64,000 bases of DNA from Antitrichia curtipendula (taxonomy: Eukaryota > Streptophyta > Bryopsida > Hypnales > Leucodontaceae). A program made the position numbers and the translations under genes. How positions within the stretch are numbered: position 1 is the stretch's first letter; each line of letters starts with the position of its first letter. Below the pieces are notes generated by a model. It was given only the letters and a program-made list of their open reading frames with translations. It did not search any database and was not told the DNA's origin. The DNA lies in contig OX579633.1 in NCBI GenBank assembly GCA_951230915.1, positions 4,526,001 through 4,590,000 on the forward strand, given 5' to 3'. Positions 12,020-24,306 of the stretch are shown piece by piece.

Positions 12020-13230
12020 ACATCAAGTTTCAAGGGAGTTATAGACAAGCATATTAAGATAAGCATACCCCCATTATGGACACTATATGTTGAGTCACCT
12101 CTCTTCTCTTCACGTGCTTGAGATTTGTAGATTGAAATGTTTGGTTGTTGGAGTCAATTAAGGTAGAATAGCTCATTGTGGTTAGATGACCCATGGTGGA
12201 CACTTAGGGAATGGTCCTATTATGGATTTTTTTCAGTTTGTGAGATTTTAGCTTCAATGCATATCTTATATGACAGTAATGGAGTAGTTAGTGACCTCAT
12301 TAGGAACTTCCAACTTCTTAGAGTGAATTCATTATAAGAAGTGACTTTTCAGGCCTTCCATGTTAGAAAAGACTATGAGTGCTTTAGGTGAGCAAAATGA
12401 GCATGATGGATTCAGATTTTATTGGTTCTAAGGTAGTCTACAGACTCTTTTGGACCATGATACATTGAACACTTCAATAATTCATAGCAAATTTGTACTT
12501 TGTCCCCCAAAAAACATCATTTCAATTGCTCTCATTGTTTCTCATACATGTACTACTGTGGGAAAAAAATTGAAATTTTAACAACCATATATCTACCTTA
12601 GAGCATTGCCACGAGAACACGGAAAAGTAGTCAAGGATGGAAGGGAAGTGGGGTGAGCTCTTAAGAAACCACCAAATTTAGCTCTCTCTAAAGTCTACAC
12701 TAATTTTAAAAATTCAATCAATTCTTTACCATGCCTTCAAAGTAGAGAATCATAATCTTTGTTTTGTTTTTGTTGCTGGATTTCCAATGGAAGGACTTGG
12801 GCATGAGAATCAAGAGTAGATCCAAGATAATATTGGCGAAATTCAAGGACTTATAGCTCTTATCAAACTTGCTTCATATGTTATAGTGGAGTTTGACCCC
12901 GTTGTTTGCATTGCAAAGTTACCACCGTGAGCTCGTCAAAATCCATATGGCATTGCCAACAAAGGCGGGTCAAAGTGGTGATGTTCTTATTGTATGACAA
13001 TGTGTAATGCCCCAAAGTATCTTATTAGTGTTTTATGGTAACATTTTGCAATAGTTCTACATATTCTTGCCTTAAATTTATACTTCTTTTAAATGAAAGA
13101 CTCAGATTGATGTTGGATATATTTATAATAAATATATTAAAAATTTGTAGGCTAATTATAAGGTTATTCATATGATGCCAAAAAAATCGACACAACAAAG
13201 AGAAAATGGAATCATCTTTCAATTATGAAT
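12020..13230. other. Intergenic DNA, no gene recognised
   Basis: AT-rich. A short segment at 12432-12597 is bounded by CTAA+GGTAGTCTAC and ATCTACC+TTAG, which could be another GGTAG-type element, but the inverted match does not extend past six or seven bases. Confidence 0.35.
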
Positions 13231-13234
13231 CACC

Positions 13235-13911
13235 CCCCTAAAGCCCGATTGTGCCCTTAAAGAATAAATCAAAGTTTTGACAAAATCTTATAATCTCAAT
13301 TTCTAGTGTGATTTTTAAAACTATTTTATAAAAAAATTCTATTGCACCTTTTTGAGAAAAAAATTGTATTGGGTTCAATTTTTAGCTCAATTATTTCAAT
13401 TTTCAATTTTCAATTTTTTGAAAATTTTTAGATTTTTTGCTAGAATAATCTCACCTTTGAGATTACTATGTTCTAATTCCATTTTAGAGCTATTGACAAA
13501 TATTTGTTCTTTCTATCTTTTTCTTATTTCTACTAATCTATTTTTTAAAGAATGAAAATAAAATTTTATCTTTTGAATTTTTTTTCTAGAATGTCAACTT
13601 CATTCCTCTCATAATTTTTTTTATATCTAAATCTTTAGTGCAAAATTTTTTACTTCAAAAGATTGAAAGTCATACAATCTAGTCACAAAAGGTGCAAAAT
13701 AACCTCATTTTCTTAATTTTAAATGCATATATCTTCTAATCTATAAAGTCAAAGTTTCAAAATATCTTCCACACATTTTTACACTAGTCTACTGCAAGTT
13801 CCTACAGTTAGATATGCAAAAAATTTAATTTTTAAAAATTATTGCTCTTTGCAATAGAAATGACACTTTTGAGTGTTTATTTACAAAGAAAAGGTCGTGG
13901 GTTTTTAGGGG
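13235..13911. mobile_element. TTAA element, family R, shortened copy
   Basis: The left end CCCCTAAAGCCCGATTGTGC corresponds to the inverted right end of the full copy at 16629-17542. The right end is GTTTTTAGGGG followed by TTAA (13912-13915). The left TTAA is missing. Non-coding, about 677 bp. Confidence 0.65.
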
Positions 13912-14001
13912 TTAATAAGGCCCAATAAAAACTAACATAGTTCAACAACCTAATCTATCAATAGAGATGTTTATTCATTCACTCGTAGGTGCATATACCT
14001 T

Positions 14002-14143
14002 AGGGTTGGTTTCCATGTGGAGTTGGAGTTGGTGAAGCCACTAATGACCAGTGGAATGGGGGACTCCAAAAAAGCTATACTCCCATTCCACCAATGATCG
14101 AATGTGCTTCACCGGGTCCTCACTCCATATGGAAGTCAACCCT
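14002..14143. repeat. Foldback element (about 140 bp)
   Basis: Left arm from AGGGTTGGTTTCCATGTGGA to GACCAGTGGAATGGGGG. The right arm (CTCCCATTCCACCAATGATC to CATATGGAAGTCAACCC) is its inverse with scattered mismatches. The arms are about 60 bp around a short centre, so the transcript would form a hairpin. Confidence 0.75.
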
Positions 14144-14864
14144 CAGTTTGTCCCACAAGGTAGAAGTACCTATTTTGGACAATCCCTCTCTAATGGCTTT
14201 ATACGGTGATTTGTAGTAAACAACAATTGGATGCATATTGTTCATTGACAAAGATTCTTTCTTCCACCTTCTTGTCCACTCATCTCTTTCCTTCTTGATT
14301 AGGAAGAAGTTCCAAAACTAACCATGACTATGAGACTAGGATGGGTCTGAATGAAAAATCTCCACTTTACATTGGTTAAAATAGTCATTTATAAAAAATA
14401 AAAATAAAAAATAAAAAAATTCATTTTTGAGAAATAAAAATTCCTTTTGTTTTCCATACTTTCTCATCATTATTTAAGCACACATTGAGCTCCATTTCTC
14501 AACAAATTCCCCATATCCTACAGGCTGAAATGCTTAAGTTATCTTTTATAATTAGTACCTCTACCTTAGGTGTATGATTAAAGTTTTCAATATTGGTCCG
14601 TGATTCTTAGACCAATGTGGTATACCATTTTTGGCTTGTGATCTTGCATACCAATGTAAATATCTGTACAATATCAAGTGTAACACCTACATACTAAAGG
14701 AGGATTTGTAACATTTGAAAAAAAAATTGATACCTGTACTCTCATGTGGAATTGAGAAAAGGGTTTTGGGCAAAACATCATTGGTTTATTTTGTACTTTC
14801 AGCAGCATCAGGTGTAACAAACAAATACAATTGGAGAATCCCATTGTGCTAAGAAAACTGATAA

Positions 14865-15165
14865 GGTAGGAGGCTGTTAAAGCAATCCTTAAAGAGCTGA
14901 TTGCATTTTCAGGGAAGCTAAACTCTTTGAAACAATTTTCAGTATATTTTAGTAGGAAGAAAAATGGAATTGGCATCTAATTCAAGTCGTTTCATATTTT
15001 TTGGACCTTCATGGAATTAGTTACAAATTTTCGAAGTTGAAACACAGTGGTTTCTAAAAGCGCCCCCCTCTTGAAATGTACAACATTGGTACATTGAAGA
15101 AAGTAAAATGTACCTCTGTATTAGAGATCACTTTTAGAGACAGGTCGCTTTTACAGACCCCTACG
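14865..15165. mobile_element. GGTAG-type TTAA element, family 1, copy 2 (301 bp, inverted)
   Basis: Full-length match to 3994-4294 in the opposite orientation. Starts GGTAGGAGGCTGTTAAAGCA and ends GCTTTTACAGACCCCTACG. Flanks are ATAA (14861-14864) and TTAA (15166-15169). Reading frames that cross it come from the repeat and are not genes. Confidence 0.8.
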
Positions 15166-15169
15166 TTAA

Positions 15170-16624
15170 CATACACAATTTATTGTGTACCTATAATCAA
15201 CAGTGCCCAAAATGGAACACCGACATTTGGAGTAAAAAGTGACAGTAATTTTTTTGGATATTGAAGATGCAAGAAGTACATAGTTCAAGTATAATAGAGC
15301 TTACAAAAACCTAGTGTTGATTTTGTGACATCCATCAACACATAATACTTTGAAATTTCACGGCTTATTTATATGAGGTGTCCAACTAATACACATTAGA
15401 ATTCTCTTTCACTTGTCAATTAGATCCAATAAAAATAATCCATATGTGATATTAGTAAGTATGCTCAATCATTATTAGTGTCAACTATATGTGCACTAGT
15501 AGAACACCATTGGTTTGTACATTTGTACCTTCTAAAGCATTAGGAAATGTTACTTCACCTAAAATATAGAGATATTTTGGTTGAGGTTATCTTTCATACA
15601 TGTCTTGAGTGTTTTTGTCTAAGTCACGATATTGCAATAATCTCCAAATTATTTTCTTTAACCTTATAAAGATAAATTGGTCATCGTGGAAATCATCCGC
15701 TTGGGTACAATGTAAATCATCTACTTAAAAAAACCCAAAGGCACTCATAGGAGGTCAAACTACTATGTAAGACTTCTCCTTTTTGCTCAAAATTCCAAGG
15801 ATAAATATATATACTTCTATCTTACTATGTACCCAAAAGATGCAAACAATGTCCTTCAATTCAATTAACACACACCATTTTGGCAAAAATCTAGAGTTGT
15901 TGATCTCTTGGAAAAAATAAATTCTCCCCCTTCTTGATCACTGTTGATCTCCACTTTAAAAAGTGAAAAATCACCGATGATCATCGTCGTGAGAAGCAAT
16001 CTTGGTCGTCACTCTAGGATACAAATACATATATACATACTCGGTACAAATATGGATACATATAAATAATATAGATCCAAAAATATATACCATATTGATT
16101 GCATTTGAAAATGCAATCTGAAATTACAAATGTGAGGGACGGGAGTAGGAGGCAGATAAATTATCACAAACTAGCAATAAATGTTTTAATTGTTAATATT
16201 GAATGCAAGGTTTTATCACATACTTGTATTTTTTGGGTCTTGATACTTCTATAACTATTATTCATAACAATACAATAGAAGGAGTCTTTGTCATCCATTT
16301 GACCACTCCAGATTTAGCACTACACATTCTAAATTTCTAAATTATATGTTGAATAGTTGAGTTGAAAATCAAAGAAAAAATATCAAAAGAAGAAACATCA
16401 TTTCTATTTTAAGAATTATAAAGTATGACTAGGTAGTATAATGATTTATTTTTTCCTTCTAAATTCTTTATATTTCTGACAATTATGAAAATTGAGTTAA
16501 AAAACAAACCACGTACATCACTTTGTCAAGAAGATGCAATCAGCTCCATAACTTTCACATATGTGGTCCAAATGGAATAAAACAAAACTTTCAAAAAATA
16601 CAATCTGCAACAAATATTTAGCCC
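15170..16624. other. Intergenic DNA, nothing recognised
   Basis: AT-rich sequence with no supported gene. A stretch rich in ATACATAT-like steps lies at about 16020-16090. Confidence 0.4.
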
Positions 16625-16628
16625 TTAA

Positions 16629-17542
16629 TCCCTAAAGCCCTGAGGCCTTTTCTCCATCAAAACACACTCAAAACTGCCACTTCTATTGGAAAGAGCAAAA
16701 AACTATAAAAATTGTTTTTTTTGCATATCTAACCGTAGGATCTTATACTAGACTAGTATGAGAATGTGTGCAAGAAATTTCAGAAACTTTGAACAAATAG
16801 ATTGCAAGATATTTGCATTCAAAGTGAAGAAAACAAGTTTTTTTGCACCTTGCTTGACTAGATTTTTGGGCTTTGAACCTATTTAACTTAAATTTTTTGT
16901 ATTGTTGATTTTGATTTTCTAAGTTTATATGTTAAATACTTCAGTTGAGAATCTAGATAAAAAAATTTAAGAAAAAAACACTAAATTTTTATTCATTAAA
17001 AAATTATTAAATAGAAGTAGGTTCAAGATTGAAGGAATAACTCAATCGTTAATAGCTCTAAGACAAAATTGAAATACCATAATCCCAACGGTGAGATTGT
17101 TCTAGCAAGCAAATTCAACCTTGTCCAATAAATTTTTTTTGAAAATTGTAAAAATTGCATTCGAAAATGAATCCTAAAAGTTGTATTTCAAGAAGATGCT
17201 TAGATTGCCCAAAAAACTAAGATTGTCCATAACTTTTTCATTATTAGTCCAAATAGAATGAATCAAAGCTTCAAATGTAAACAAAAAGACATAGATTTTG
17301 AAAAAAATATTAAAAAAAATTTATTTTGACTTTCTGTGATTTTTTTGTGCTGCCCGCCAAACTCTATTTTTGGCATAATTTTTTCTCTCGGGCACCAATT
17401 GAAATAAAAATTATATATCCACAAAGCTCTCACAGAACCGCACAACCTCAAAAAATCTCAAAAAAATTCTCTACAAATTGAGGTCACGGGAACCTACCCG
17501 GACCCAAATTGTCCCCTAAAGAGACAAACGGGGCTTTAGGGG
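16629..17542. mobile_element. TTAA element, family R, full-length copy (914 bp)
   Basis: TTAA (16625-16628) then TCCCTAAAGCCCTGAGG, and CGGGGCTTTAGGGG then TTAA (17543-17546). The ends are inverted repeats over about a dozen bases. The interior carries the core shared with family P (GTAGGATCTTATACTAGACT, then GAATGTGTGCAAGAAATTTC, then GATTGCAAGATATTTGC). No coding capacity. Confidence 0.8.
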
Positions 17543-17546
17543 TTAA

Positions 17547-18080
17547 AGGACCAAAGACTGCCATTTCTATTTGCACGTAGTAAAAAGAAATTGAATTTTT
17601 TTTGTTTTGTACATCTAACCGTAGGATCTTATACCTAACTAGTCTGAAAATGTCAGGAATAAAGTTTCAAAATTTTGATTTTTCCAAAATTGTAAGAAAT
17701 TTGCATTTAAATTGAAGAAAACAAACTTTTTGGCACACTGCGAGATTATATTTTTTCACTTTGAATCTTCTCAACTTAAAAGTTTTGCACTATTAATAGA
17801 GTTTTGAGGTTTAAATCCTTATGATGGGAAATTGAGTTGAGAGTCTAGGAATAAAAATTAATTTTAAAATTAATTAATTTTTTTTCTTAATAAAATTGTT
17901 AAGTAGAAGTAAGTATGAGGTAGAAGGAAAATCTAAATTATTAATATCTCTAAGATGGAAGTAAATCACACTAATCCCAATGACTAATCCCAATGGTGAG
18001 ATTGTTCTAGCAAGAAAACTAAACCATGTAAAACTTTACTTTTTGAAAAATTATAAAAATTGATTTAACAAATGAATCTG
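17547..18080. mobile_element. Family R fragment abutting the full copy
   Basis: Immediately after the TTAA at 17543-17546 a second family-R-like sequence begins (CTGCCATTTCTATTTGCACG, CCGTAGGATCTTATACC) and continues to about 18080 without a recognisable right end. It lacks its own CCCCTAAAG end, so it is truncated or eroded. Confidence 0.55.
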
Positions 18081-18935
18081 ATAAAGTTATTTTGAGGTGG
18101 TGGTGTTGCACCGGGGATAACTTAGATCTGAAGTAAAAATTGTGTTCACATAAATGTGTTTTTCAATATTCAAAAATGTTTCAAAAAATCATGTTAAATA
18201 TTGAGATGATAGGAACCTGTAAGTGTTTTCCAGCAGAACAAGTAGGCATTCATCTGTGGGCTTCTATGTTTTTTGAAGGCTCATGTTGGTTTGTAATTGT
18301 ATTAGTCAATTTCCAGCAGATACATGCGAAATTTTACAAAAGGTCCACACTTATATAATCTTTGCGAAAATACAATTTTTTTTCTAATTGGGTGGTCGAC
18401 TCCAAAGTATGCAACTGGAGACGAAAATGGGTTTCATCAAACCCAACAAACGCACTTCTAATCTAATCTCATAAAACTCAGATTAATCAATCCTACCAAG
18501 TCGATGCCAAAATGGGATTTCCATCTCCAAGGTTTGAACTTCGAAAATCTAATAATGCTGCTACCGTTAGTGGCGAAAAACATGACTGACTACGCCCATG
18601 CTTGCACCCGTTTCCTCGCAACAGCGCATTCCCGGACAGCGGAGAGCTGTCTCTTGTGCTGACCTTGTGTAGCATAACATACCAACAGAAATATTTTGTA
18701 GCGTCATATGTTAAAAGCCAGCAGAAACCAAACCATTCTGCAATTCGAAGAGCAAAAGGCATACCAAAAAGACACGAGTGACTTGAAACCCACGTTCCGA
18801 TACTAGTATCATTCCCTTACTACTCTGTGTCAAGCAGGCACACAAGTAGAGTTGTGTTCGTACTAAGCAAAAAAAGGGATTGATTTGAATTGAGATCAGT
18901 CGAATGAATACGATTACAGTCTCATTGCTAAACTA
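18081..18935. other. Intergenic DNA and probable WDR12 3' untranslated region
   Basis: From about 18380 the sequence becomes less AT-rich and matches the base composition of the adjacent gene. The part next to the WDR12 stop codon is probably its 3' untranslated region. The 89-codon minus-strand frame at 18493-18762 has no recognisable domain and is treated as chance. The poly(A) site cannot be placed. Confidence 0.4.
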
Positions 18936-21900
18936 TTAAAACGAAAGGCTTAGCATAGAGTAAATAAGAAGCTGCGAATCTGCACCCCCACTAACAATGC
19001 TATCATCCTTCCACCAATCTGCACATAAAACCTGCATACAACAGTGGAAAGAGTCAGAAGCTGGTCATGCAAACACATTCATGGATGATCCAAAAGGATC
19101 TCTGGGATGGATTGGACACTCCTGCAACATCCACAAGAACTCATCGCTGAAGTGAACACAGAAGAACAAGAAGAAATTGATTGATATACTTACTTTATCT
19201 TTGTGCTGATTTAAAGTAATTAGAGGAATAGTGGCCCTTGTGTCCCAAAGCTTTACGGTACCATCATATGATGCTGTCAGTATGTGGAAACTTGACTTGG
19301 GATGCCTGCCAGATACAGATGTGTAAAAATAAGCGTCTATTCTTATACACAATGCAAATAGTAAACATCATGAAATTATATATAGCAAAGTCCAATTTCT
19401 ACTCTGATTCCCTTATCAGAACTATAATCCTTGCAAAAAACTAAATCCAAAAACTACAATCTGCAGATACACTAAGAATTTATGGTATTCTAGCATGGCA
19501 TACAGAGGCCAATTCCTCCTTAAATAAGGATAATTTGATGATTAAGGGTTAAAGCATCACTTACCACTTGCAAGCAGAAATCCAGCTCGTGTGTGACGAC
19601 AGTTGAAAGACAGGGGCAACAGTTCCTGGTAAAGCAGAGAATTATTTATTTTAACTGACTGAAAATGACAGAGCCAAATTGTCAAATACCACATGTGAAG
19701 ATCCTACTAATACCAATAATCAATAGTTACGCTGCCAACAAAGCAAGTACATGGGTAGATTTTCAAACATTAAAAGATGATCAAATCCAACTTCTAACAA
19801 ATACCTGGTAGCCGAGGATCCCATATCCTAAGCAGATGATCAGCCCCTCCAGCTGCCAGTAAAGCATTGCCTTCACCTCCTACACTCAAACAATGTAATG
19901 CTTTGCTGCAAGTCTGTACCATTCAGCAGACATTACAAGCTTCAGATTAAAGATAGAATATCACCTCACTAAACAGATAGCCCCCCAATCCTACATCTTA
20001 ATTCAATGACGGGATTTCGTTGACAGAAGCAATTTCCATGGGTGTATATATGCAGAAACAACATTCTCAGTTGAATTTCGAGCATAGGCCGTACCAGAGT
20101 TTGTGAGGCAACAGCCGTTTCCACATCCCAAGTTCTTAACGAGTGATCCCATGAAGCAGAATAAATGGTATCCCGCTCCGCCCAATCAAGACCTCCAACA
20201 ACTTGGGTATGTCCATGAAAAGTTGCACTTGCTTCGACCTGGAGTTGTAAGTAGAATTATTAGCGGCGAACAGACAACGAACGTGATGAAACAACCAACT
20301 GATGTAATTCTATGCAAAAACCGCAAAGGATTCCAAATTCCAACATGTAGGAAATTTAAGACTCAACCGTTTACCGATTACCTGCTTCTCAGAAGAATTT
20401 ACTGCACCAGTCTCCAATCGCCTTTTTTTACCACCTAAATCCTCCTCACCCTCAGGTTCTTCTCCTAGATTCCACAACTTGATGGATGTGTCCCATGATC
20501 CTGAACATACCTGATCACAACAATGCCAAATATACATTTGACAGCCAAAATCAAGTTTAATAAGTCAGGAATACTATGCCCTCAAACGAGTGACGAATTG
20601 AGACAACGACAATCAAGAGTGACAAACCAGAGTAATGAAGAAAGTGATTATCGTCGTGAAACATTACCCGACTCCCGGAAGGACTAGCTGCAACACACTG
20701 GACTGACGATGCATGTCCTTTCAATCGCTTTAGAGCTTTTATTGTTGATGTTGTCGAAGTCGCTTCATTTAGAGCAACCTGCAGTAGCATCGCATCGCAT
20801 TTGTTCAATCAGCACCCAATAGCTTGGGCTCCATGGATCCATGAAAACCAATTGCCGTAAGTAGCAACTGGATTAGAGGTCTTAGGATCTGAGTCCAGCA
20901 AGAGTTCACATGTGGACAGCAAAAGCTGGCATTTGCATGACCAACTGCAGACTGGATCCAAATCAGGGCACCAATCGTAATTTCATGAATGACAGATATA
21001 TAGAACCCATATGGAACCCAAAGTCAAACAAAACTCAACCCCGAGCAACGATGGGTACAACTGGCAATACGCAGAGACTACATGACCAGAACAGCCACAT
21101 ATTCGTAGAGTAAGACCAGACATTGATGTGCCAGGGTTGTAACGGTCGCTGCCATTAAATCAAAAACTAGGTTTTCAATGCCGACATTGACCTGACATAA
21201 CCCTGGACGATAAACATTCACCAACGAAAAAACTCAATACAATCTTTGTACACAAATGATGTCATTAAAATCTAGCAATGTGGAACCTATATGGAACCCA
21301 AGGTCAAACCAAACTCAACCCCAAGCAACGATAGGTACAACGGGAAATATGCAGAGAATACATGACCAGAACAGTCACATATTCATAGAATACGACCAGA
21401 CGTTAATATGCCAGGGTTGTAACGGTCTCTGCCATAAAATCAAAAACTAGGTTTCCGAAGGCGACATTGACCTGACATAACCCTGACACGCAAGTCTCCA
21501 TCAACGTAGAAGTGAACTAATTGGTGCGAGTGATACGAGGCAATATGGAACCCATATGGAACCCAAGGTCAAACAGAAATCAACCTCGAGCAACGATGGG
21601 CACACCCGGGAACACGCCAAGAACGCATGACCAGAACAGTCACACATTCAAAGAGCATCCCCAGACATTAATATGCCAGAGTTGTAACGGTCTTTGCCAT
21701 GAAATCAAAAACTAGGTTTCCGAAGGCGACATTGACCTGACATAACTCTGGAATTCTATAGTTAAAACTACGAATTGGTATGTTAAACTATGTAAATCAA
21801 ATTTCATGACTTCATTATTCCTGAAACCTACCTGCCAAAAGCGCAGTGAGTGATCTTTCGAGGCTGTGACGAGCTGCAACTGCTTGGCGCTTGCTCCTGA

Positions 21901-23285
21901 TACGGGAGCACTACTCTTAGTTATCAGCAAAAATAATGAACTATAGACAATTGAAATTATTCTGGAGAAATAACTGTTGTGAACAAGCAAGTACGAACAT
22001 GCAAGATTACACGAAGAGGCAATGCATCGAACCTGGAGTGGGTACAGGGGCGAGTGATGTTATCACATCAGTGTGACCTTGCAAGAGGAACACACACTCC
22101 CCCGAAGCATTCCAGATCCTGAAAATGAAAAAGTTAAATAGATGGTCAGCAAATGAATCAAATTGATTAGAATCTCAAACGCGTCCTAAAGACCAAAGAA
22201 TACAAATATCCTCGTGCACAGGTTATTACCTTCCATGGTTATCATATGATCCAGTCGCGATAAACCTGAAACGTCAACAACACGAGAGTAATAAATCACA
22301 TAGGCAAAAAAAACAAGAAAAAGAGTGATTCATAACACTCAAAACCACAGATAACCACAAAACTGAAGTAGAGGATCCTACAAACTTTAGAAGCTTAATC
22401 CCGCCTCTCATACTGATCCCTACTACCAAAAGCAACTCGTCTCTTCCAATACACTCGATTAGACATATATGCAAGTGCTGTAAGCATTACTTGGCTAAAT
22501 GTCTACACCCACTAATCGTGGAATGCAATTGGAATTCTTCACCCACTACGAAATTGCATGAGAAGTTCTTACACAATGATAAAAACTTGATCTCAATAGA
22601 TTTAGCTCTTCTAAACAGAAATCTCTCCAAAGCTCAGTAGTAATCTCCTCCATATATGTTTGAATGCTTAAAATGACGCAGAACAAATCCTAAACCTTGA
22701 ATCACTCACCTTGAACTGACACCACTGACAGCGCTGACCCACTCATCATGCGCCCGAGGCTGCTGAGGCTCCGGTGGTAATACTACAGGAATATATTCGA
22801 TCGTCAATGTCGTTTCCTACAGGTGAGAAGATCAAAAGTACGAATCAACGCAAAGGCTCTGTACCAAAAAAAAAAAAAAGCAAACCTTCACCAAGACGAA
22901 TCCAACCAAGCTTGCACACCTACAGAATCGAGGCCAAACTTACAGCAGTGATTCCTTTCGTGAGAAGAAACTGCTCAACCGAAGTCCTCAGGAGCTCCCC
23001 GTCAACCAAAAAGTCGAAAGGCTGCGGCTTCTCTGAAAGGGCAATTAAACTAACACCGTCAATCAATGCCAATGGAGAAGAGAAGGGAAAGAGGATTTCA
23101 GGAGAAGAGTAAGATTGAGAAATACCTAAGCCGAGTAGAGTGTTGACGACTTCGGAGAGTCCATATCGGCCAAGCTTGGCAGGAATAGCGAAGGCAGAAG
23201 TGACAACACGAAGCGCAGGCGGCAACTTCGTAATGAACTTCACCTGCACTTGCCTGTCTACAACTTCCTCTCCGTTGGTGTCCAT
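18936..23285 (-). CDS. WDR12: Ribosome biogenesis protein WDR12/Ytm1 homologue (13 exons, 434 aa)
   Basis: Exons, minus strand: 23285-23126, 23032-22944, 22816-22710, 22265-22230, 22118-22033, 21896-21832, 20778-20668, 20510-20382, 20238-20095, 19913-19805, 19625-19565, 19305-19194, 19031-18936. All have GT-AG borders and the frame stays open (1305 nt). Residues about 10-91 form the ubiquitin-like NLE domain (VQVKFITKLPPALRV, KPQPFDFLVDGELLRTS). Seven WD repeats follow, ending at GSYDNHGRIWN, SKDHSLRFWQ, SGSWDTSIKLWN, SASWDHSLRTWD, GGADHLLRIWD, TASYDGTVKLWD and GGADSQLLIYS. The length equals that of plant WDR12. In yeast and animals this protein joins Nop7/Pes1 and Erb1/Bop1 (PeBoW complex) and drives 27S/32S pre-rRNA processing for the 60S subunit in the nucleolus; the NLE domain binds the Rea1/Midasin ATPase. 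The start is the first ATG before the NLE domain. Nothing suggests a pseudogene. The exon 9 donor (GTACGG) is the weakest. Confidence 0.95.
20998..21750. repeat. Three tandem 265-280-bp units in WDR12 intron 6
   Basis: The phrase ATGGAACCCAA begins at 21011, 21291 and 21556, giving periods of 280 and 265 bp. Each unit also contains CATGACCAGAACAG, CCAG(A/G)GTTGTAACGGTC, AAATCAAAAACTAGG and GACATTGACCTGACATAAC. The units are about 80-90% alike by eye. They lie entirely inside the 1053-bp intron 6 (20779-21831), the longest intron of the gene. On the plus strand (antisense to WDR12) the units give related reading frames with motif EPIWNP and CNGLCH; the first unit has stops, so coding is doubtful. 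Confidence 0.85.
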
Positions 23286-23349
23286 GGCGGCAACCTCCGC
23301 CGACGATCACCCTGCAATATCGAAAGGGGAGATGGGAATGCGGAGGACT

Positions 23350-23397
23350 CTAGGGTTTCATATACATCGTCCAGGTGACATCTAGGGTTTAGGGTTT
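23350..23397 (-). promoter_or_regulatory. Telo-box cluster upstream of WDR12
   Basis: Read on the minus strand there are three copies of AAACCCTA(A/G), at 23389-23397, 23382-23390 and 23350-23358, between 65 and 112 bp upstream of the WDR12 start codon. Telo-boxes (AAACCCTAA) are established plant promoter elements enriched in ribosomal-protein and ribosome-biogenesis genes, where they act with site II motifs. This fits the function of the gene. Whether they lie in the promoter or the 5' untranslated region is not known because the transcription start is not visible. Confidence 0.75.
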
Positions 23398-23410
23398 AAG
23401 GAGCGAGGTA

Positions 23411-23605
23411 GACATCCGGATTGTGCTACGAGATATCCTGATTGTGCTACACGATATCCGGATTGCGCTCTGGGTTGCTCGCTTAGAAATCCAGGTTATG
23501 CCCGTACATACCGGGGTTGTGTCGGCAGATATCCAGATATCCCGGTTGTGCTCAAAGATGTCCGGGTTGTCCCCGTACATGTCCGGGTTGTGCTAGTGGA
23601 TATCC
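23411..23605. repeat. 21-bp minisatellite upstream of WDR12
   Basis: About nine imperfect units of the form GATATCCGGATTGTGCTACA. Units begin at about 23411, 23432, 23453, 23486, 23507, 23528, 23557, 23578 and 23599, mostly 21 bp apart with two longer spacings. It is GC-richer than the surrounding DNA and lies 126-320 bp upstream of the start codon, just beyond the telo-boxes. Confidence 0.8.
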
Positions 23606-23665
23606 AAGGCTAGCATCTTTGGACCAAGGAAAAAACTAATGCGGATTACAATGGTTCCTTGTTAA

Positions 23666-24302
23666 CCCCTAAATGCCTGAAGCATCAAATTCTGGTGTCG
23701 ACAATACTTTGAAGTTAAATAAGACCTAATTAAGTTGCTATTTTAGTAGTTTATATTTCTGACAAAAAAATTTTGAAGTCTAGTTTTAGCATCAAAAATC
23801 CAATTTTGAAAATGAATGATTGTGATTTTTCTATTCAAGATTTTGTGTAAGGGTGTTCATTGCAATCATGACTTTCCATAGCGTTGAGGACTCTTGAAAA
23901 TGAGCCTCAAATACACTAGATCTTGGAGAAAAAATCACATTAGAAATTCATTGCAAAAAATTGTAGAGTAGATTTTGAGAAGTCATAAATTGATTGGGGT
24001 TATGCATATTAGGCCCTTCAACCTCATATTTTTTTGGTGGCCAACTTTTTAGATTTGACATGCAAAAAGAGAGTTGAAAGATTTTCATAGTTTTAACACC
24101 TTCATGATCAAACACTATAATCTTTCAATCCTTCAATGATGTTGTTGTGATTTATTTTCCTATGTGATCTCCAATATGTCTAGTTTGAATTTATACAGTT
24201 ACAATTTTTTTTTAAATTGATATAACTTATCAAAATGTTGTCTTTTTGCTCAATTTAGAGCAAATTTCAAGAAGCTCAAAATAGGCCTTGGGCATTTAGG
24301 GA
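23666..24302. mobile_element. TTAA element, family S, copy 1 (637 bp)
   Basis: TTAA (23662-23665) then CCCCTAAATGCCTGAAG, and CTTGGGCATTTAGGGA then TTAA (24303-24306). The inverted ends match for about 15 bp. Homologous over its length to 52185-52809 (shared ACTTTGAAGTTAAATAA, AGTAGTTTATATTTC and CACTAGATCTTGGAGAA-like blocks). Non-coding. It lies about 380 bp upstream of the WDR12 start codon. Confidence 0.8.
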
Positions 24303-24306
24303 TTAA

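Noticed and set aside
18493..18762. 89-codon minus-strand frame downstream of WDR12
   Set aside because: No recognisable domain. The position and composition fit WDR12 3' untranslated or flanking sequence.
20910..21715. Three plus-strand frames of 64-67 aa opposite WDR12 intron 6 as separate genes
   Set aside because: They arise from a tandemly repeated intronic block, and the first unit contains stops. Kept as a finding, not as coding genes.
23389..23580. 63-codon frame in the WDR12 upstream region
   Set aside because: It is open only because the 21-bp repeat unit is a multiple of three; it has no other coding sign.
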